Notes: a model not told the origin generated them from the letters alone. A DNA stretch of 64,000 bases from Coprinellus micaceus (GCA_951394405.1 OX596345.1:1240001-1304000), one strand, 5' to 3'; counted from the first letter of the stretch, positions 1-12,396 are shown. Numbers and translations are program-made.

Positions 1-1183
1 TACTCGATCCACAGCTTCGTAGGTAACATAGTCGAGGTAGAACGCCTGTAATTCGTCAGTAAGCGCGTTATGGTTCAATTTCACCCACCCCCCAAGGAAC
101 GTATTACCTGATCTCCGGTGCATTCAAGTATCGTCACCTCCAGCTTGTGTCCGTTTCGTGCATCTTCTGAAGTGAACGTGTGAGCGAAAAGGCGTTCCAG
201 GCTCCACTTTGTGCTGTTGGCTTTGTGCGTCGAGCCGAAATGCTGAATTACAGAGGGCGATCTACCCTCCACAGAGTATCGCACCCTCAGCCTTCCAGGC
301 CCGTGGTTCAGTGCTCCGTATACCGCCACTTTGGAACCTACGACGAAGTCAACAGATGCAAGAGACTAGCCACTCTCGAACTGACCTCTGAACTTTGTCT
401 CAAACGACGATCCTGTCCGGTTTAACCTCACCCAGGTGCCGCCGAATGGCAGCCCAGCAAGAGTGGGAACGTTCTCCAGTCGGGTGAAGCCGACCCCGTC
501 CCCACTGTTCCTGTACTGGATGTACGGATGGGTATCGTCCACGAGGACGACATCCTGGCGGTTAACTCGATCGCTCGCTGGCATATACGCTACATAGTCG
601 AGCTGAAGCTCGCCTTCGTACGGCGTGATCGAGAACACATTCTCCCAGAAAGGTGGAATGTCGTCGAGAGCCCAGATGAAAGGCGCCAGCCCGTCCTGGT
701 CATAGCAGAGTAAACATCCGAGGATCTTCTTGCGTGGAGGTCGTTCGGGCTACTAGAATGGCCGAAAATATGCGTACCTGTCCGACGGCAGTGGCAGATA
801 TGTTCATTCTGGCAGGGAACGTCTCGGGTTCTCGTTCAGCGTCGCCCCCCGGGTCGCGGTGAATAGTATAGTTCATCTTGAGGTTTGTCGTAGCTCGCCC
901 GACGACCCTCAGCTCCGTGCCTACCGTTTAAACGAGCAACGGTTAGAAACTTGTCGCTGTAAATTCAAGGTTCGCTCCGTTACACACCTCTGAAGCGGAT
1001 TGAAACTCGACGGTCGATGCCACGACCGAGTCTTGCGTCCAGACTCGACAGTGTGCGGTTGTATGCATTCTCGGCGTCGAATAACTGGTTCCACCCACCA
1101 CCTACGCGCGAATCGTCGAGGATGATGAACGGAGGACCCGGAGCTGAACCTGACGAATCCGAGTTCGTGGCGGCCATCCACAA
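1..1183 (-). CDS. two-module DDT/FxGT extracellular-type protein, 3' end cut by window edge
   Basis: This is a minus-strand gene whose 3' part lies beyond base 1. Exons read cleanly with short GT..AG introns. The start is near 1183 (MWMAATNSD) or at the next Met. Two copies of one module are visible. The first runs from FIILDD to FRGTELRVVGRATT, the second from VLVDDTHPYIQY through GTWVRLNRTGSSF to FRGSKVAVYGAL. A linker between them contains SITPYEGELQLDYVAYMP, and a second copy of that linker (AFYLDYVTYEAVDRV) begins at the left edge. The pattern 'V-DDT-P-I-Y ... F-GT ... V-GT' is common in a large Agaricomycete family of unknown function, often followed by a transmembrane helix. Here that helix would lie outside the window. 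Function is unknown and cell-surface location is inferred. Confidence 0.6.
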
Positions 1184-2117
1184 TCGGGTTCTGTACGACT
1201 AGGACCACCAAGTGTCAAGGTTCTCCTCAACTATGAAAGCGAACAGTGGGTCCGTCATCTTGGCTAGGTCGAAGCGCTGGGCAAAACCATGGGGTATAGA
1301 ATCCGATAAGGTGAGGCACGAGAACAAATTCAGCACCTTATCGGCGCTTCTTTCGAATCTTTGGGATCAAATCTTGACAAGTTGATGTGCTTGGATATCA
1401 CTTGCTCGCACCGCTTCGTGGCCTGGCCATTCAGGCTGGGGAACGCCAAGTGAGTGTGCAAAGTAAATGCTGCGTAACGGGCTTGGAAACCAAGAAAGAG
1501 ACATATTACACATTAGGTACCAGCAGGTAGGCTACAAAAATTATAAAGGATGGGGAAACAGTATTGTAGCTATTAAACAGGGGGTGTAGAGTAAGCAGCC
1601 GTAAATGAAAGTGCGTGAGTGGTCGTTAGGGTTCAAACATGAGGTGAGAGTGTCCAGGAGATGCAAAATGGGAGTGTCCACAACAAGCCGCCGCCATAAA
1701 TGTTCGATGGAGGGAAGGCGCATGGGGCATAATCATAGGCTGCATATCATCACGGAAATTGCCCCCCAATAGCCAATGCTCCGAGGAGTGATGCCTGCTG
1801 CCGCCAAAGCAATGGAACCATTGGTTGCAATGGGGGGATGGGGTTGGGGACCGGCAAGCGCCCTGATTAAGCGACGCGAGCGGGAGGCGTTGAGCAGAAG
1901 GTGCGCAACAACTGGTGCCAGTAAAACTGGAGTGTCGGATGGCCAGCCACGAGTAACAGTGTGTAAAGGGGTGCGTGCGGGAGAAGCACCACGGCTGGCG
2001 TAAAATCGAATTGAAAGGGTTAGAACTACTGCTGGGGCAAGTCCGGGAGCCGACATGAGTCCGGAAGTCTTCGGTATTGCGTGTTGGTGAATGATTTCCT
2101 TCTCATTTCTGGATGAT
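1184..2117. other. intergenic, no gene seen
   Basis: Only short overlapping reading frames without family features or plausible splice structure. It lies between the 5' end of the edge gene and the 3' end of the next minus-strand gene, so it should hold the promoter of the edge gene. Confidence 0.5.
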
Positions 2118-2907
2118 TCATGGCGCAAGAAGTTTGGGGCTGGCAGTGAACTTGGCGTAAAAGCCCGCCCTGTCCAAGACGTTGAGGAGTTGCTGCTGCC
2201 CGTTGCTATCCGACGAGAGGTAGATTACATCCCCTGGTGCGACGATGCAGTTCTTCTTGCTCTGGTTGGTAAGTACCGCAATTGAGGAGTAGTCGGCCAG
2301 TACAATGTTGATCTTCACTCCGTACTCGAGGGACGTGGCGAGCGCCTTGGAGATGATACGAGGGTCGTAGCGGATGCGGTCTCCATATGCGCTGCGCATG
2401 ACTGCCATGTCGACTTGGACTTCAGCGGATACCACTATAGAGAGATATGTAGGCCAGGACACGAGGATTTGATCGGACTGGAAGCGTACCTCGAACATCT
2501 GGGTGGGTATTGGACTCGAAGGTGGGCAAGGAAATGCGCCAGGTGTACTTGCCGCGGTCCCGGCCAGAGCGATACGAGCTATAGGGGTCGGTGAAAGAGA
2601 TGGTAGCGCTCTGCGTGACGGAGTCACGATAATCACTCTCCGAGTGCGATCCATAGGTCGACGACAAACATAAGTTCTGTCTGAACTCGTAGGAGCCCTC
2701 TGAGAGGAGAAAAGAGCCGTGTCCGTCTGCGGTATAGTGAAGGGGGAAGCCGGCGGGCATGTTAGACACCTGGCCTTGCACGAGCTGGGTTTTCAGGATG
2801 GCCTTCATGCACAGGAAGTTGTCCTTGGGGTCGGAGGGATGGCGGTAGGTGTTTCCGTGATGTAAGCGGGCCTGTGCGTAATAGAGACGAGATTCGTGAG
2901 CGAGCAT
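2118..2907 (-). CDS. hypothetical protein, two exons
   Basis: Two long open stretches in different frames join through one 55-nt intron. Exon 1 is 2907-2490 and exon 2 is 2434-2118. The donor is GTACGC and the acceptor CTATAG, and joining keeps the frame (..THPDVRVVSAEVQ..), giving about 244 residues. The start at 2907 (MLAHESRLYY) is supported by a TATA box at 3062-3068 and a pyrimidine-rich leader. No signal peptide or membrane helix is obvious. The C-terminal part has alternating hydrophobic segments (IVLADYSSIAVL, GDVIYLSSD) suggesting a beta-rich fold. I do not recognise the family. Confidence 0.6.
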
Positions 2908-3711
2908 GGCGACGGCCGGCGTGAATTAATAGATATAAAGAGGAATAGATAGAGAGGAGAGAAGGAAAAGAGAGAGAGAGAAATTGCACCAGGCAATGAG
3001 AGACCAAGCAGACGACGTCGGGAGATGGCAGACTGAAGCTTCCCGAAGTCGTAGCGGCAGTCTTTATACAACATGTTCGGTTGCTGCAAGTTGGTGGAAA
3101 ACAAAAGGGTCTTGTTCTCAGAGCACAAGACAAGAAGAATCGTCTCCCTCGACTTGATGCTCGACGCGGTTAAACGTGGCTAACGGTGCCCACAGGGGTA
3201 TGGATCACGGGCGCCATCACTCGAGCAAGACAATAACAGCACAAGGGAGTCGACTGCCAACTCCATCAGTAGTATGTGGGGCACCTAAAGGCACCCAGTG
3301 TTGTCCTAGCACCCATTCAATAGCATTGATCAGTTGTGACATACAAGACAAAGAGATTGGCGGACTGACTTGAGGGAGGAGCGAGGTTACTGGTTCCATG
3401 GTAAGCCATTGACAGACACTGCCAATCGACGCAGGACGATCACCATCAATGTTGAAGGACTTTGCGAATCTCGCGCATTGTTCAAGCGGTGCCAGTAGGA
3501 CTATACTATCACGTAAAGTGCGAGCTCGTGCATAGGCGAAGAGAGAGGACACACAGGCGCTCGCCGGACAAAAGACTGACCAAACGAGTGTCAAAGGCGC
3601 TATAGGGGCTAGGTTTAGGCTAGGCCAACTAGAGTTGCATAATAAACTGTGATGTTGCAAGCTTCTTGTTTCAAGACACAAAAAAGCGGTGTCCACTCAA
3701 TGTAATCAAAA
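2908..3711. other. intergenic between two minus-strand genes
   Basis: Contains the CT-rich leader and TATA box of the downstream gene and the 3' flank of the glucosyltransferase gene. No supported coding region. Confidence 0.5.
3062..3068 (-). promoter_or_regulatory. TATA box of the gene at 2118-2907
   Basis: TATAAAG on the minus strand about 155 bases upstream of the predicted ATG. It is followed by a long CT-rich leader typical of fungal core promoters. Confidence 0.45.
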
Positions 3712-6700
3712 TTACAACTCGTCTCTCAGCCTCTCCTCCTTCGTCGTAGGTTCTTCGGAGATGATACCCTCCTCCGCCTTCTCGCGTGGGTCCTGTTTCT
3801 TTCCAGATGAACCTCCGGCGAGTACGTTGGTATCAGCGGTCGACAAACCCGAGCTAATCTTGCCCTGTTCTGCGAGTCTCCGGGTAAGGTTAGCAATTTC
3901 GGTGTCGTATTCTTCCCATTCAGGAATTTGCCTTGCTCTAGAGAGCTTAGGCTCTTTCTGCTCACAAGTTTGTCAGTTGATATCGTGGTGGCACATGTAA
4001 AGAGGGGAACGCACGGTAAGGGGATTCTGACAGAGATCGATGGTCTTGGCCCTGTGGAGGCGATCCTTGCTACACCAGGTCTCGCACTAAGAGATACATA
4101 TTGGCCAAGTATTACGCAGCATAGATGGGCGGTACATACCCAGAGCCAATCTTCATGGAGAGAGTAAATAGGGACTTGCTGTTGAAGGTTATTGGGTAGA
4201 TCTTGGTCGAGATTGGCCAAGGAATTAGGATCGGCAGACAGAGCCTGGTATTGCTGGCGAAGGATATCCTAAAGACGAGATTGGATCAGATCCCTTCCAT
4301 ACATTCCAGCATTCGAGGACTCACCCCTGCAGCCATCTGTCTAAACTTGACCAAATCAATGACGTAGAGTGCACTTATATGATATGGGCGGCCCTCCAAG
4401 AAGTTCTTCCAGTATCCGGTCTTCCAGAACCTGAAGCCTTCCATGTCGGTGTTGTCGTCGCCCATAGGAGTGTAGCCGTATGGCGCTCCGTGAAGGTCTA
4501 AGTCAACGAGCTCCTTCAAGTCAGCTCGGACGATCTGGTCTGCGTCGACGAAGATAACCTTCTTGAGGTCCATCGGGAAGAGGACATCGAGGAATAGAAT
4601 CTTGTAGGCCCATATAATGCGCTGCTTCTCGGATTGTGCTCGGAGCCAGGATGGCCACTTGTATGTGACCAGTTCGTAGTCGAAACCGTATTCGGCGGCC
4701 ATGTGCGGAATAAATTCCTAGAATAAGACTTCAGTATGGCGTAGAATGGCGCGAGTTAAACGACACATACCAGGAACGACGGGGACAAGAAGTTCTCGAT
4801 GAACCAGAACTTGACGGTATGGTTTGTATTGTGAAGCACGCTGAGAATCATGATAGACGCAAAGCGCTCGTAAAGCAGACCAGAAGCTACCGTGAAGATG
4901 TTGATATCTGCCTGCTGCTTTACAGGTACAACTCCGGTCTCATCTTTCTTCTTGAAAATACCGAATACCCTTCGAAATGTCATACATAGTCAGCCTCTTG
5001 TCATTGAAAACTTTCGACTTGAGCACATACTTTGTTGCGATGTTCTCCAAAATCCCACTATCATCCGCGCGCTCAGCGAGCACGTCCTCCTTCTCCATTC
5101 CCGGACGCCTCTGCAGCCTTGGGTATAGCGTTACACCCTCAAAGCTCGTCAACGCGACCTCGTTCCCTTCCTCTTCGACGGTCGGGCTCTCCCAACCGGA
5201 TCCACCAACGCTCTCCGTTGTGTATATCTTGCGCCCTCGTCCTTCACGAATCTCGAGTCCGAACACCCCAGGGGCAACGCGGAACTGGAAGTAGCCCAAG
5301 TTCGCCACAATCTGCGTATCCTGGATGGGGACATTTTCGCCCTCTGGGGTTGGAGTGACGAGCTGTAGCTGGACGCCGCGCGGAGGGGTTTGGGTGGCAC
5401 CTTCACGAGCATGGCCATCGAGGATGAGCGCGTCGAGCGAGAAGATGGCATTGACAGAATCGTCCTGAGGGAGGAGGTGGCCAAGCTGAATATTGTCGAG
5501 ATCGTAGAGCGACTCGCGTGGCCGGACAAGCCAAGACGAAGGGACGTCCATGGCAAGTGTGTAAATGGGGTCAATTGGAAGGTCCCGGAAAAGGACTTCT
5601 GAGGAGAGTTCTTGGCTATTGGGGCATCAGAATGGGGTTTGCCCTCACGAAGAAACGACTCACCCTTCGACATCGTAGGTGAGCCTAGGGACAAGGTTGT
5701 ATCGGTAGTACCTCTTGAGGGGAAGCTAAGCAGAAAAGGTACGTCAACACATCATCGAAGATCCAGGGAGATGGGCTCACATTGGTATACGCCCCAGGAT
5801 TCATGTAGATCTTGAGGAATACATCTGGCACATTCGCCAACCACTTGAACAAGCTTGACCACTTCTGCCCATCCTCGCTCAGCGGATCTACAATGGCAGC
5901 GATGTGGTACAACGCGGTCTTATTATTCCCAAACTCGAAGGCCGTGTAGTCATCAGCAAGGATGTTGTAGTTCCTGTGCCTTGGCTTGGGGGGCGAGTCA
6001 AATAGGCCGCTCTCGCTGGGGTCAGGTTGCTGAATCTTTGCGATGACTGAAGAGGTCAGGGCAACCGCCTCGGCGAATTTGAGCCTGTAATATCCTTCAG
6101 CTCTTTTTACGCCAAGAGAGGGGGAGTGCACTCACTTGTCCTGAGTGAATGCGGGCGCGACTTCCTCCAAAGCGGCGGCGACGGATTCGGTTCTCTTTCG
6201 GAGCTCGTACCCTTCCAAGGCTTCGAAATCACCTGCACTGAAGGTTCCAGGGGCGATAGGAGAGACTACCTATCATCACCGTCGTGCATGAGCATCAGTA
6301 TCAAAACGGGGAAATCGCGAGCGTATGCGCACCCGTCCGTTAACAATCACAGCCAGCTGCCCAGATTCGATCTTCAACTGCTTCAGGAACACCTTTTCAG
6401 CCCTCAGACACTCCGCGTAGTTCTCCGCACTGAAATCAATCCCCTTTGAAACTTTCTCCACCGCATCGGGTCTCGAAAGGGGTGTTTGGGCACCGTCAGG
6501 CAAAGCCGGCGCGGTAATACCAAGCGCGGACTTGAGGACACTCATCGCTTCCTTCGAGGACCATTTCGTGAGGGACCCGCTCCTGGCAAGGATTGAAAGA
6601 AGGGCAGAACGCGATTCGGGTCCAAAGGTATCAACGTGAGTGGGGTTGGGAATGAAAGAGACCCGAGCATTGGAGGTCTCCGTTAAAGAGCTCAGGGCTT

Positions 6701-9427
6701 CTTTGACGAGATCCAGGCCACTCTCCGAGTCGAAGTCTCCGACGACGTAGGTGCTCAGAGGGTATGTTTCAGCGTCTGTGCATTGAGGACTCAGGACCAT
6801 TGAATTCTCGGAATGTGAAAAGCGGCAACGCACCAGAATACAGATAAGATCCAGGAAGGAAGAACAATCCGGCTTTTGAGAGAGCCTCGGGAAGGTTGAC
6901 GAGATGGAGGTCTGCGGGGGTTTTGGGGAAGATGTAGAGGCTGCGCCGTTTGGTTGTCGTCGGAAGGTCGTAGAGGTGTTCTCCGATTTCTGGTACGTCC
7001 TTGTCGCCGAGGATGCCGCTGTACACCTATCAGGGGGATTGATATTCCACGGTATGTTTGGACGATAGATGAAGAAACTCACAGCCTCCTGGTAGTACCG
7101 CTGGAACTCGGCAAAGTCGGTTTGCAAATATCTCAAGAATTGCTGTAATTCCGTCAGCTTAATATTTTGGTGAAGAGTTAATACACTCACCCCGTCAAAA
7201 ACGTATGGCTTTCCGTTGAAGAATGCAGTTCCCGTCTTTGAATGGGCGAGACCAGAGCCCAAACGGTCGTGGTACGATGTCAGCTTCTCCAGGCGCGCCT
7301 GCGTGGACTCATCTCCCTTCAGGATGGAGGCGAAGGGAACCTTCTCAGCGCCCGGATTTTCGGATAGCTCAATCCCCAAGAAGTTATTGTAGGTCTCTTC
7401 CACGACTGGCCAGTAGATAATGTCTGAGCTAGCCGTAGATCCTGGTTGAGAGATCTAGAAGACGGAAGCGGTCAAGTGGGACCATTGCGTAGAAACTGAA
7501 ATGGGTAGCCTACCGCCTTCAAAAACGCCAGTGTCTTCTTTCTTCCGAACGCTTGGACGAGGTGGTAGAACAATTTCGCCATCTTGGTTCCTAAAACGCA
7601 CTGTCAGCTCTCAACAACCTGAGCACGAGAAACGGACGTAATTCACCATCCTCTGTTTCCGCAATTGGGGCGACTCCGAAGCGGAAGGGTATGTTCTTTT
7701 CCAGAATGTTGGACATTGGGCCGACGATGAAGTGCAAGTTGGAGGCCTGAGAAAGGTCGAGTGCAAGAACGACGTTGAACAGGTTGCCCTTGATGCTAGG
7801 GAACTGTCCGGGGTACATTGGACGAAGGAGCTGGACGATACTATGAGTGCTAGTGGCTCAATGGAGACGAAGACAACTCACCGCATACAATGACGGATTC
7901 CAGCGCGCATACCTGTAAGTGAGGATGAGGATGGCGCTTATGTGAAGTGGGCTAGACGGGCTTACTTCTTATCTTTGTTGAAGTCATTCCAGTAGACAAT
8001 GAGGTCACCACCCTCCTGCCTGTCGCTCGCGTCAAACAAACCATCGGTGATGCCGCCTCCCTTACGCTGTGCGTTGGAGATGTTCGTATGTGTTAGCAGT
8101 TCCATCGCCTGCTCGCGGTCAAGTCCCAGCGAAATCAGCGACTGCATAACACCCCGCTCCTTCCTGAGCTGGCGCAAAAGTCCCAGCGGCTCCGTGTCTT
8201 TTCCGTCGAGCATCGCCCCGTTAATCCACATGACATTCATCCCCGGCTGGATCTGTTGACCATTGCTAGCTATCTCCTCCACGATACTTGCGTTCGCGAC
8301 GACACGCCTTGGGATCGACTTGGCATACTTGGGGAAGTTCTGCGAAAGGGTCATCCATGTCTCGAGAGGGTCGTTGGAGTCGGCGATGAGCTGCACAGCC
8401 TGGGGGCCAATAGCGATGAACTCCTCCTTCGTGAGTTGAGCTTCGGATGCCACCTTGTGTTCGGGATACGCTTCAATGAGTTTCGCGATAGGGTCCTCTT
8501 GCACGTCCCCCTCCGCAGCTTCTTCCGAGCTCTGCTTCTTTCCTGCCGTCGTCTTGGCAAGGCGGTCGTCCAGTGCCAGGTAGTCCATCTTCTTCAAGTC
8601 TAGACCGACCCCGTATCCAGAGAGGGTGCTCGAGTGGTTGGCAGGGTGTGTAGGGGGAACGTACCGCAGGACATATTCGACATGCGGATTGGGCTTGTTA
8701 GAGAGCTTATATAGGTACTCGTGCAGCTCGCGGAAGTTGAGCGAGTCCAGTGACGCATATAGAATGGCGGTGCGGTGAGGTCGCTCGAGGAGGAGCTCGG
8801 ATGAGGGGTGTATGTGGTCAAAGGTAAGTAGTTTGGGTCGAACGTAGATTCTATGTGGTGGTTAGACGATGTATAGTGAAGACGACAAGGACGTACCCAG
8901 ACTTCGCGTTTGAGTCAATGGTCTCGACGCCCGCCAGCCGCGCCAGGCTCTCGACGTCGCATACAACGTCGCCGTACCAATCGACCCAGGATCCGCACTT
9001 CCTCCCCTCCGACGCACCGAAGCGGGTATCGTACCAATTGTAAAATGCCTCGATCTTGGGCGTTGCGGCATGCATCGCAAGGTTCATCTCAATCATCTCC
9101 CTCGACCCATGTTGCTCCAATAGTCCTCCATTGCGTGCAACCTCGAATGTCGCCTCGTGCAGTCCCTCGGGGCTGAGTTTCGTCGACGGTAGCACCTCGC
9201 GGTTGGTGAGTTGATCAAGCAGTGGGAAGAATAGCGATGAGTCCTCTAAAGAGAATGTTTCTCTTGCGTTTTGGTCAGATCCAACTCGGCCCTGTCGACT
9301 TGAGGACTTACAAGAGCTCGACTAGCGAAGGCGGCGCCTTCCATGATGACTTCAGTGATACTTGAACCGGGGGGCTTGCTGCACTCGCAGCAACCACCGC
9401 AGCAAGCAGGTGAGGAATGTACCTCAT
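3712..9427 (-). CDS. UDP-glucose:glycoprotein glucosyltransferase (UGGT), GT24
   Basis: UGGT is the ER-lumen folding sensor that re-glucosylates misfolded N-glycoproteins so they re-enter the calnexin cycle. The gene is long and split by many short introns. It starts at 9427 with a signal peptide ([16 protein letters not shown]) followed by [20 protein letters not shown], the usual mature N-terminus. The N-terminal two thirds match the thioredoxin-like and beta-sandwich region. The C-terminal GT24 catalytic domain is very clear: [17 protein letters not shown], then the metal-binding DAD in [17 protein letters not shown], then [20 protein letters not shown]. The last exon ends [10 protein letters not shown], giving an RDEL ER-retention signal and fixing the stop at 3712. 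No breaks were seen. It shares a 269-bp divergent promoter region with the F-box gene. Confidence 0.93.
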
Positions 9428-9696
9428 TGGATCAGTTCATGAGATGTGGGCTGGATCTAAGGTTGTAAAACGGTAGAATAGCGGTAAGAAATGCAGTAGA
9501 CGCCCTTCTGTGACACGTCGGCTGCACGTCGTCGTGATCGTTGATGAGGCACTAAAGACTACGAAATAACGCCGAATGGTGTCGACCCCGCTTCCTCCGA
9601 ACCCTCGACAACGACGACCCGGACAACCCGGACGATCCTAACACCACCTCGAGTTTAGGCGTCGCGATTGGCACCAACGTGCATACCGACTGAATT
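9428..9696. promoter_or_regulatory. bidirectional promoter region between UGGT and F-box gene
   Basis: 269 bases separate the two divergent start codons, so regulatory sequences for both genes must lie here or in their leaders. No clear TATA box is visible. Confidence 0.45.
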
Positions 9697-11387
9697 ATGC
9701 ACAATCTTCCCATCGACCTTCAACTTCTGACCATCGACTATCTCGATCCATACGATATCGTGCGCCTTCAACAGGCAAGTCACACTATCATTCAAGCTCG
9801 CTAGTTTGGCATACTGACGAATAACAAGACTTGCAGGAATCTCTTTACAGCCGTCGAGGAGTCTGCTCAAACCGTCTGGAAGGCGTGCCTCTGGCGGCAG
9901 TGTCTCCGTAATGGTGTCTTCTGGCCCACATACAAAGACCTTAGCACTGCGCGCGAGTTCAAGAAGGCAGCGACGTCCCCCGCACGATATGTCAGAGCAT
10001 ATGATGAAGCCCTGGCTAGCGCTGGACAGGGTATTTCTTCCCATCAGTTTAGAGCGAAACTTCCAGGTATAAAACCGGAAAATCTGTACACGCATCTGGT
10101 CCCTGGTGGGCGGTATATGCTCGTCTCTGAAGAAACGAGGCTATCGATGTGGGACTTGGCTTCTCTGAATCCGGCAAACGAAGCAACGCAAGTGCTTGCG
10201 CATGGAACCAAGCAGACTGAGGATCTGTGTGCCGTCCAAATCTTCGACGCTTTGAGCATTCGCGTTTTGATCAGGGTCTCAGAGACAGAGTGGGCAAGTT
10301 CATAGTGAGTCTGCTCCTGATGTCAAATCGCTCGTGCAGTAACCTTACATCCCCCGTTTGTGCTACCGCAGTGCCCCTCCTTTGGAGTATCAAGTCTTGG
10401 AAATAAGCGCTGAAAGTAACGGGCACTTCATCGTTTCAAGGTCCAAGTCTCTCAAAGTGATCCCAGCCTGGAAACTGTCTCACGGGTTGCTGCCCATACT
10501 CTATCGGGGGCTGGTGGCTCTACCTGTCATGGAGAACGCAGTCGTAGTGTGGGACCACGAGCGTAACGAATACACTTTATCAGGAGTGACGTTCTGGGAT
10601 GCCCGTGCATTTGGCGTGAGTCGCAAGCCCGTACTCTTAAACTCGATCTCCGTAACACTAAGCCTAACAGCTGTTTATGAATGAGACCCATCTCTTTTAT
10701 ACAATCAAGAGCGGAATCCAAGCGGTCGAAATACCGCCTCTCATCCCTGTTCCAAGAGATCCTATCCTGGTTTCTCACAAATCAGCGCGGGGCTCGTTCC
10801 CAGAGAACTCATTCTTTTGCCCCAACGGGTACATCGCCCCAGCCACCCGAGACTTCGTTGGTCCAGAAATCTTCGATCCAGGGTACGCTTCAGACACCTC
10901 CAATGATGTCTACACCTTCGGCTTCATGGAAGACACGGACGAGATGGCCCGCCGCTTTCGCCGATACAATTTCACCTTTAACCCTGAGCACCCTCCAGAC
11001 AGTACACTCTGCCTTGTTGACATCTCTCAAGACCATACACGTTGCGGATATCATGTGCCGCTACTCGACGCCGTCCGCCATCGAGCGTGCGATGGGCGCT
11101 TGGCTACTTTGTGGATTGATGACACTGCAGAAGCCGATCCACCCACCTTCCTGACATCCGCTGGGGAGCCCTTCCAGAACGGACATGGCGACGGCCCCCC
11201 TATAGATCCTTCCCGCCCAAACTCGAATATTCAGCCCGTACACATCCAGTGGTCCCTCAACCCTGTAGATACTCCCTCCAACCCTGAACTGGCAGACATT
11301 CAGTTCTGTCCGATATCTGGGAAGATGACGATATTACGGACATCCCCTGATGATAACCTTCTCGTCGAGATATGGACCTGGATCTAG
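9697..11387 (+). CDS. F-box domain protein
   Basis: Four exons: 9697-9774, 9829-10304, 10372-10615 and 10671-11387. The N-terminus carries an F-box (LPIDLQLLTIDYLDPYDIVRLQQTCRNLFTAV), the motif that binds Skp1 in SCF ubiquitin ligases. The remaining 450 or so residues form a beta-rich substrate-recognition region with WD-like or kelch-like strands (YMLVSEETRLSMWDLASLN). Such single-copy-like F-box proteins are abundant in Agaricomycetes and rarely have known targets. Intron 1 is unusual: its donor reads CAG|GCAAGT, a GC-AG intron, with branch site TACTGAC. Using the downstream CAG acceptor instead brings in a stop codon. The other two introns are ordinary GTGAGT types. Confidence 0.8.
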
Positions 11388-11588
11388 TTCTCGTTCGATG
11401 GCCGCTTAATCACAATTCACCCTGAATGTACCTTGCAGGGAATGGGATGCAATAGAGCTGGAAAACTTGAAAAATCAGCGCGTGTCCCTACCCTGGGGAG
11501 CAGGGAAAGAAGCACTCCTGTTTGCGGTCGCCAATACGGTGTCCCGGGGTCGGCTCACGGGTCCTGGGCTGCCGTTGAGGGCTCATTA

Positions 11589-11596
11589 GTAGAGTG
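11589..11596 (+). repeat. 8-bp target-site duplication, left copy
   Basis: GTAGAGTG immediately left of the transposon; the same 8 bases follow its right end at 12345-12352. Confidence 0.8.
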
Positions 11597-11618
11597 TAGG
11601 GCTCCAACCATATACTAT
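11597..11618 (+). repeat. left terminal inverted repeat of the hAT-like element
   Basis: 22 bases, perfect reverse complement of 12323-12344. Confidence 0.85.
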
Positions 11619-12322
11619 CCCTATACGGGTCAGGCCATATAGGGATAGGGTATAGGGTAGTATAGGGTATTAATACCTATAAAGAGGGATAGGGATAGGG
11701 TTGTGCTGTTGACGCTGAGATCGGACACATGTTGCTCGTCCCGCCACTTGCCCTCCTCCAGCACATCCAATTTTTTCCAAAGCAAGGGTCCCAGAGGCCG
11801 TAATCTTGCTGGATAGCAACTACAGAATACATATGTGCACCTTTTTCCATTTTTATTCACGCTCCAGACGAGTTATTCGGGCTCAAGAGTCAACTGTGAG
11901 CGCTTGAGCTTCCATGAGAAGAGCGCACTTAGGCGCTTGTCAAAAACCTCCCACTTTATTGCCATTGTCGCCGGGAATCGGGATATTGGCAAACATGGAC
12001 TGAGTGCGGCCAATATTTTAGCAAGAGGGAGGGTCGCTGCCAGTTTAAGCGCCTTGAGTGTACGTGGGTAGTCACCTGACAACTACCGAAATCCGCTCCT
12101 GGTGCGTCGGAGGCCATGAAGGAAGGGGCGGGGCTAATTGGGTGACCCCTTATAGCTGGAGCGGACGCCACTCGGTCACTGCAGCACTCAATAACTGAGC
12201 TGTGGCCAACAACCCTATACACCCTATATTATAGTATAAATACAATATACTATACGGCCGACAAAAAAGGGTTATAGGGATAGGGATAGGGATAGGTTGA
12301 TACCCTATTAATAGGGTATCGT

Positions 12323-12344
12323 ATAGTATATGGTTGGAGCCCTA
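12323..12344 (-). repeat. right terminal inverted repeat of the hAT-like element
   Basis: 22 bases, perfect reverse complement of 11597-11618. Confidence 0.85.
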
Positions 12345-12352
12345 GTAGAGTG
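12345..12352 (+). repeat. 8-bp target-site duplication, right copy
   Basis: GTAGAGTG, identical to the left copy, followed by unrelated sequence. Confidence 0.8.
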
Positions 12353-12389
12353 ACGAGTCATTACCGGACGAACTTCGAAGCAAAACAGC

Positions 12390-12393
12390 AAAA
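12390..12393 (-). terminator. Pol III terminator of tRNA-Thr
   Basis: T4 on the minus strand 3 bases after the tRNA 3' end; a second T4 follows at 12382-12385. Confidence 0.6.
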
Positions 12394-12396
12394 GCT

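Larger units (their letters stand above)
11597..12344. mobile_element. hAT-like non-autonomous DNA transposon (MITE), 748 bp
   Basis: The element starts TAGGGCTCCAACCATATACT and ends with the exact reverse complement; the perfect terminal inverted repeat is 22 bp. It is flanked by identical 8-bp direct repeats (GTAGAGTG). An 8-bp duplication and a TIR beginning TAGGG are hallmarks of the hAT superfamily. Both subterminal regions (about 11620-11705 and 12205-12330) are rich in CCCTATA/TATAGGG-type repeats and short palindromes such as GGTATTAATACC, which often serve as transposase-binding sites. No transposase frame is present, so movement would need an enzyme supplied in trans. Perfect TIRs and duplications suggest a recent insertion. 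Confidence 0.85.

Noticed and set aside
11640..12345. TAGGG-rich blocks resembling a telomere or interstitial telomeric repeat
   Set aside because: The blocks are irregular (TATAGGGATAGGG), symmetric about the element and bounded by TIRs and target duplications; they are subterminal repeats of the transposon.
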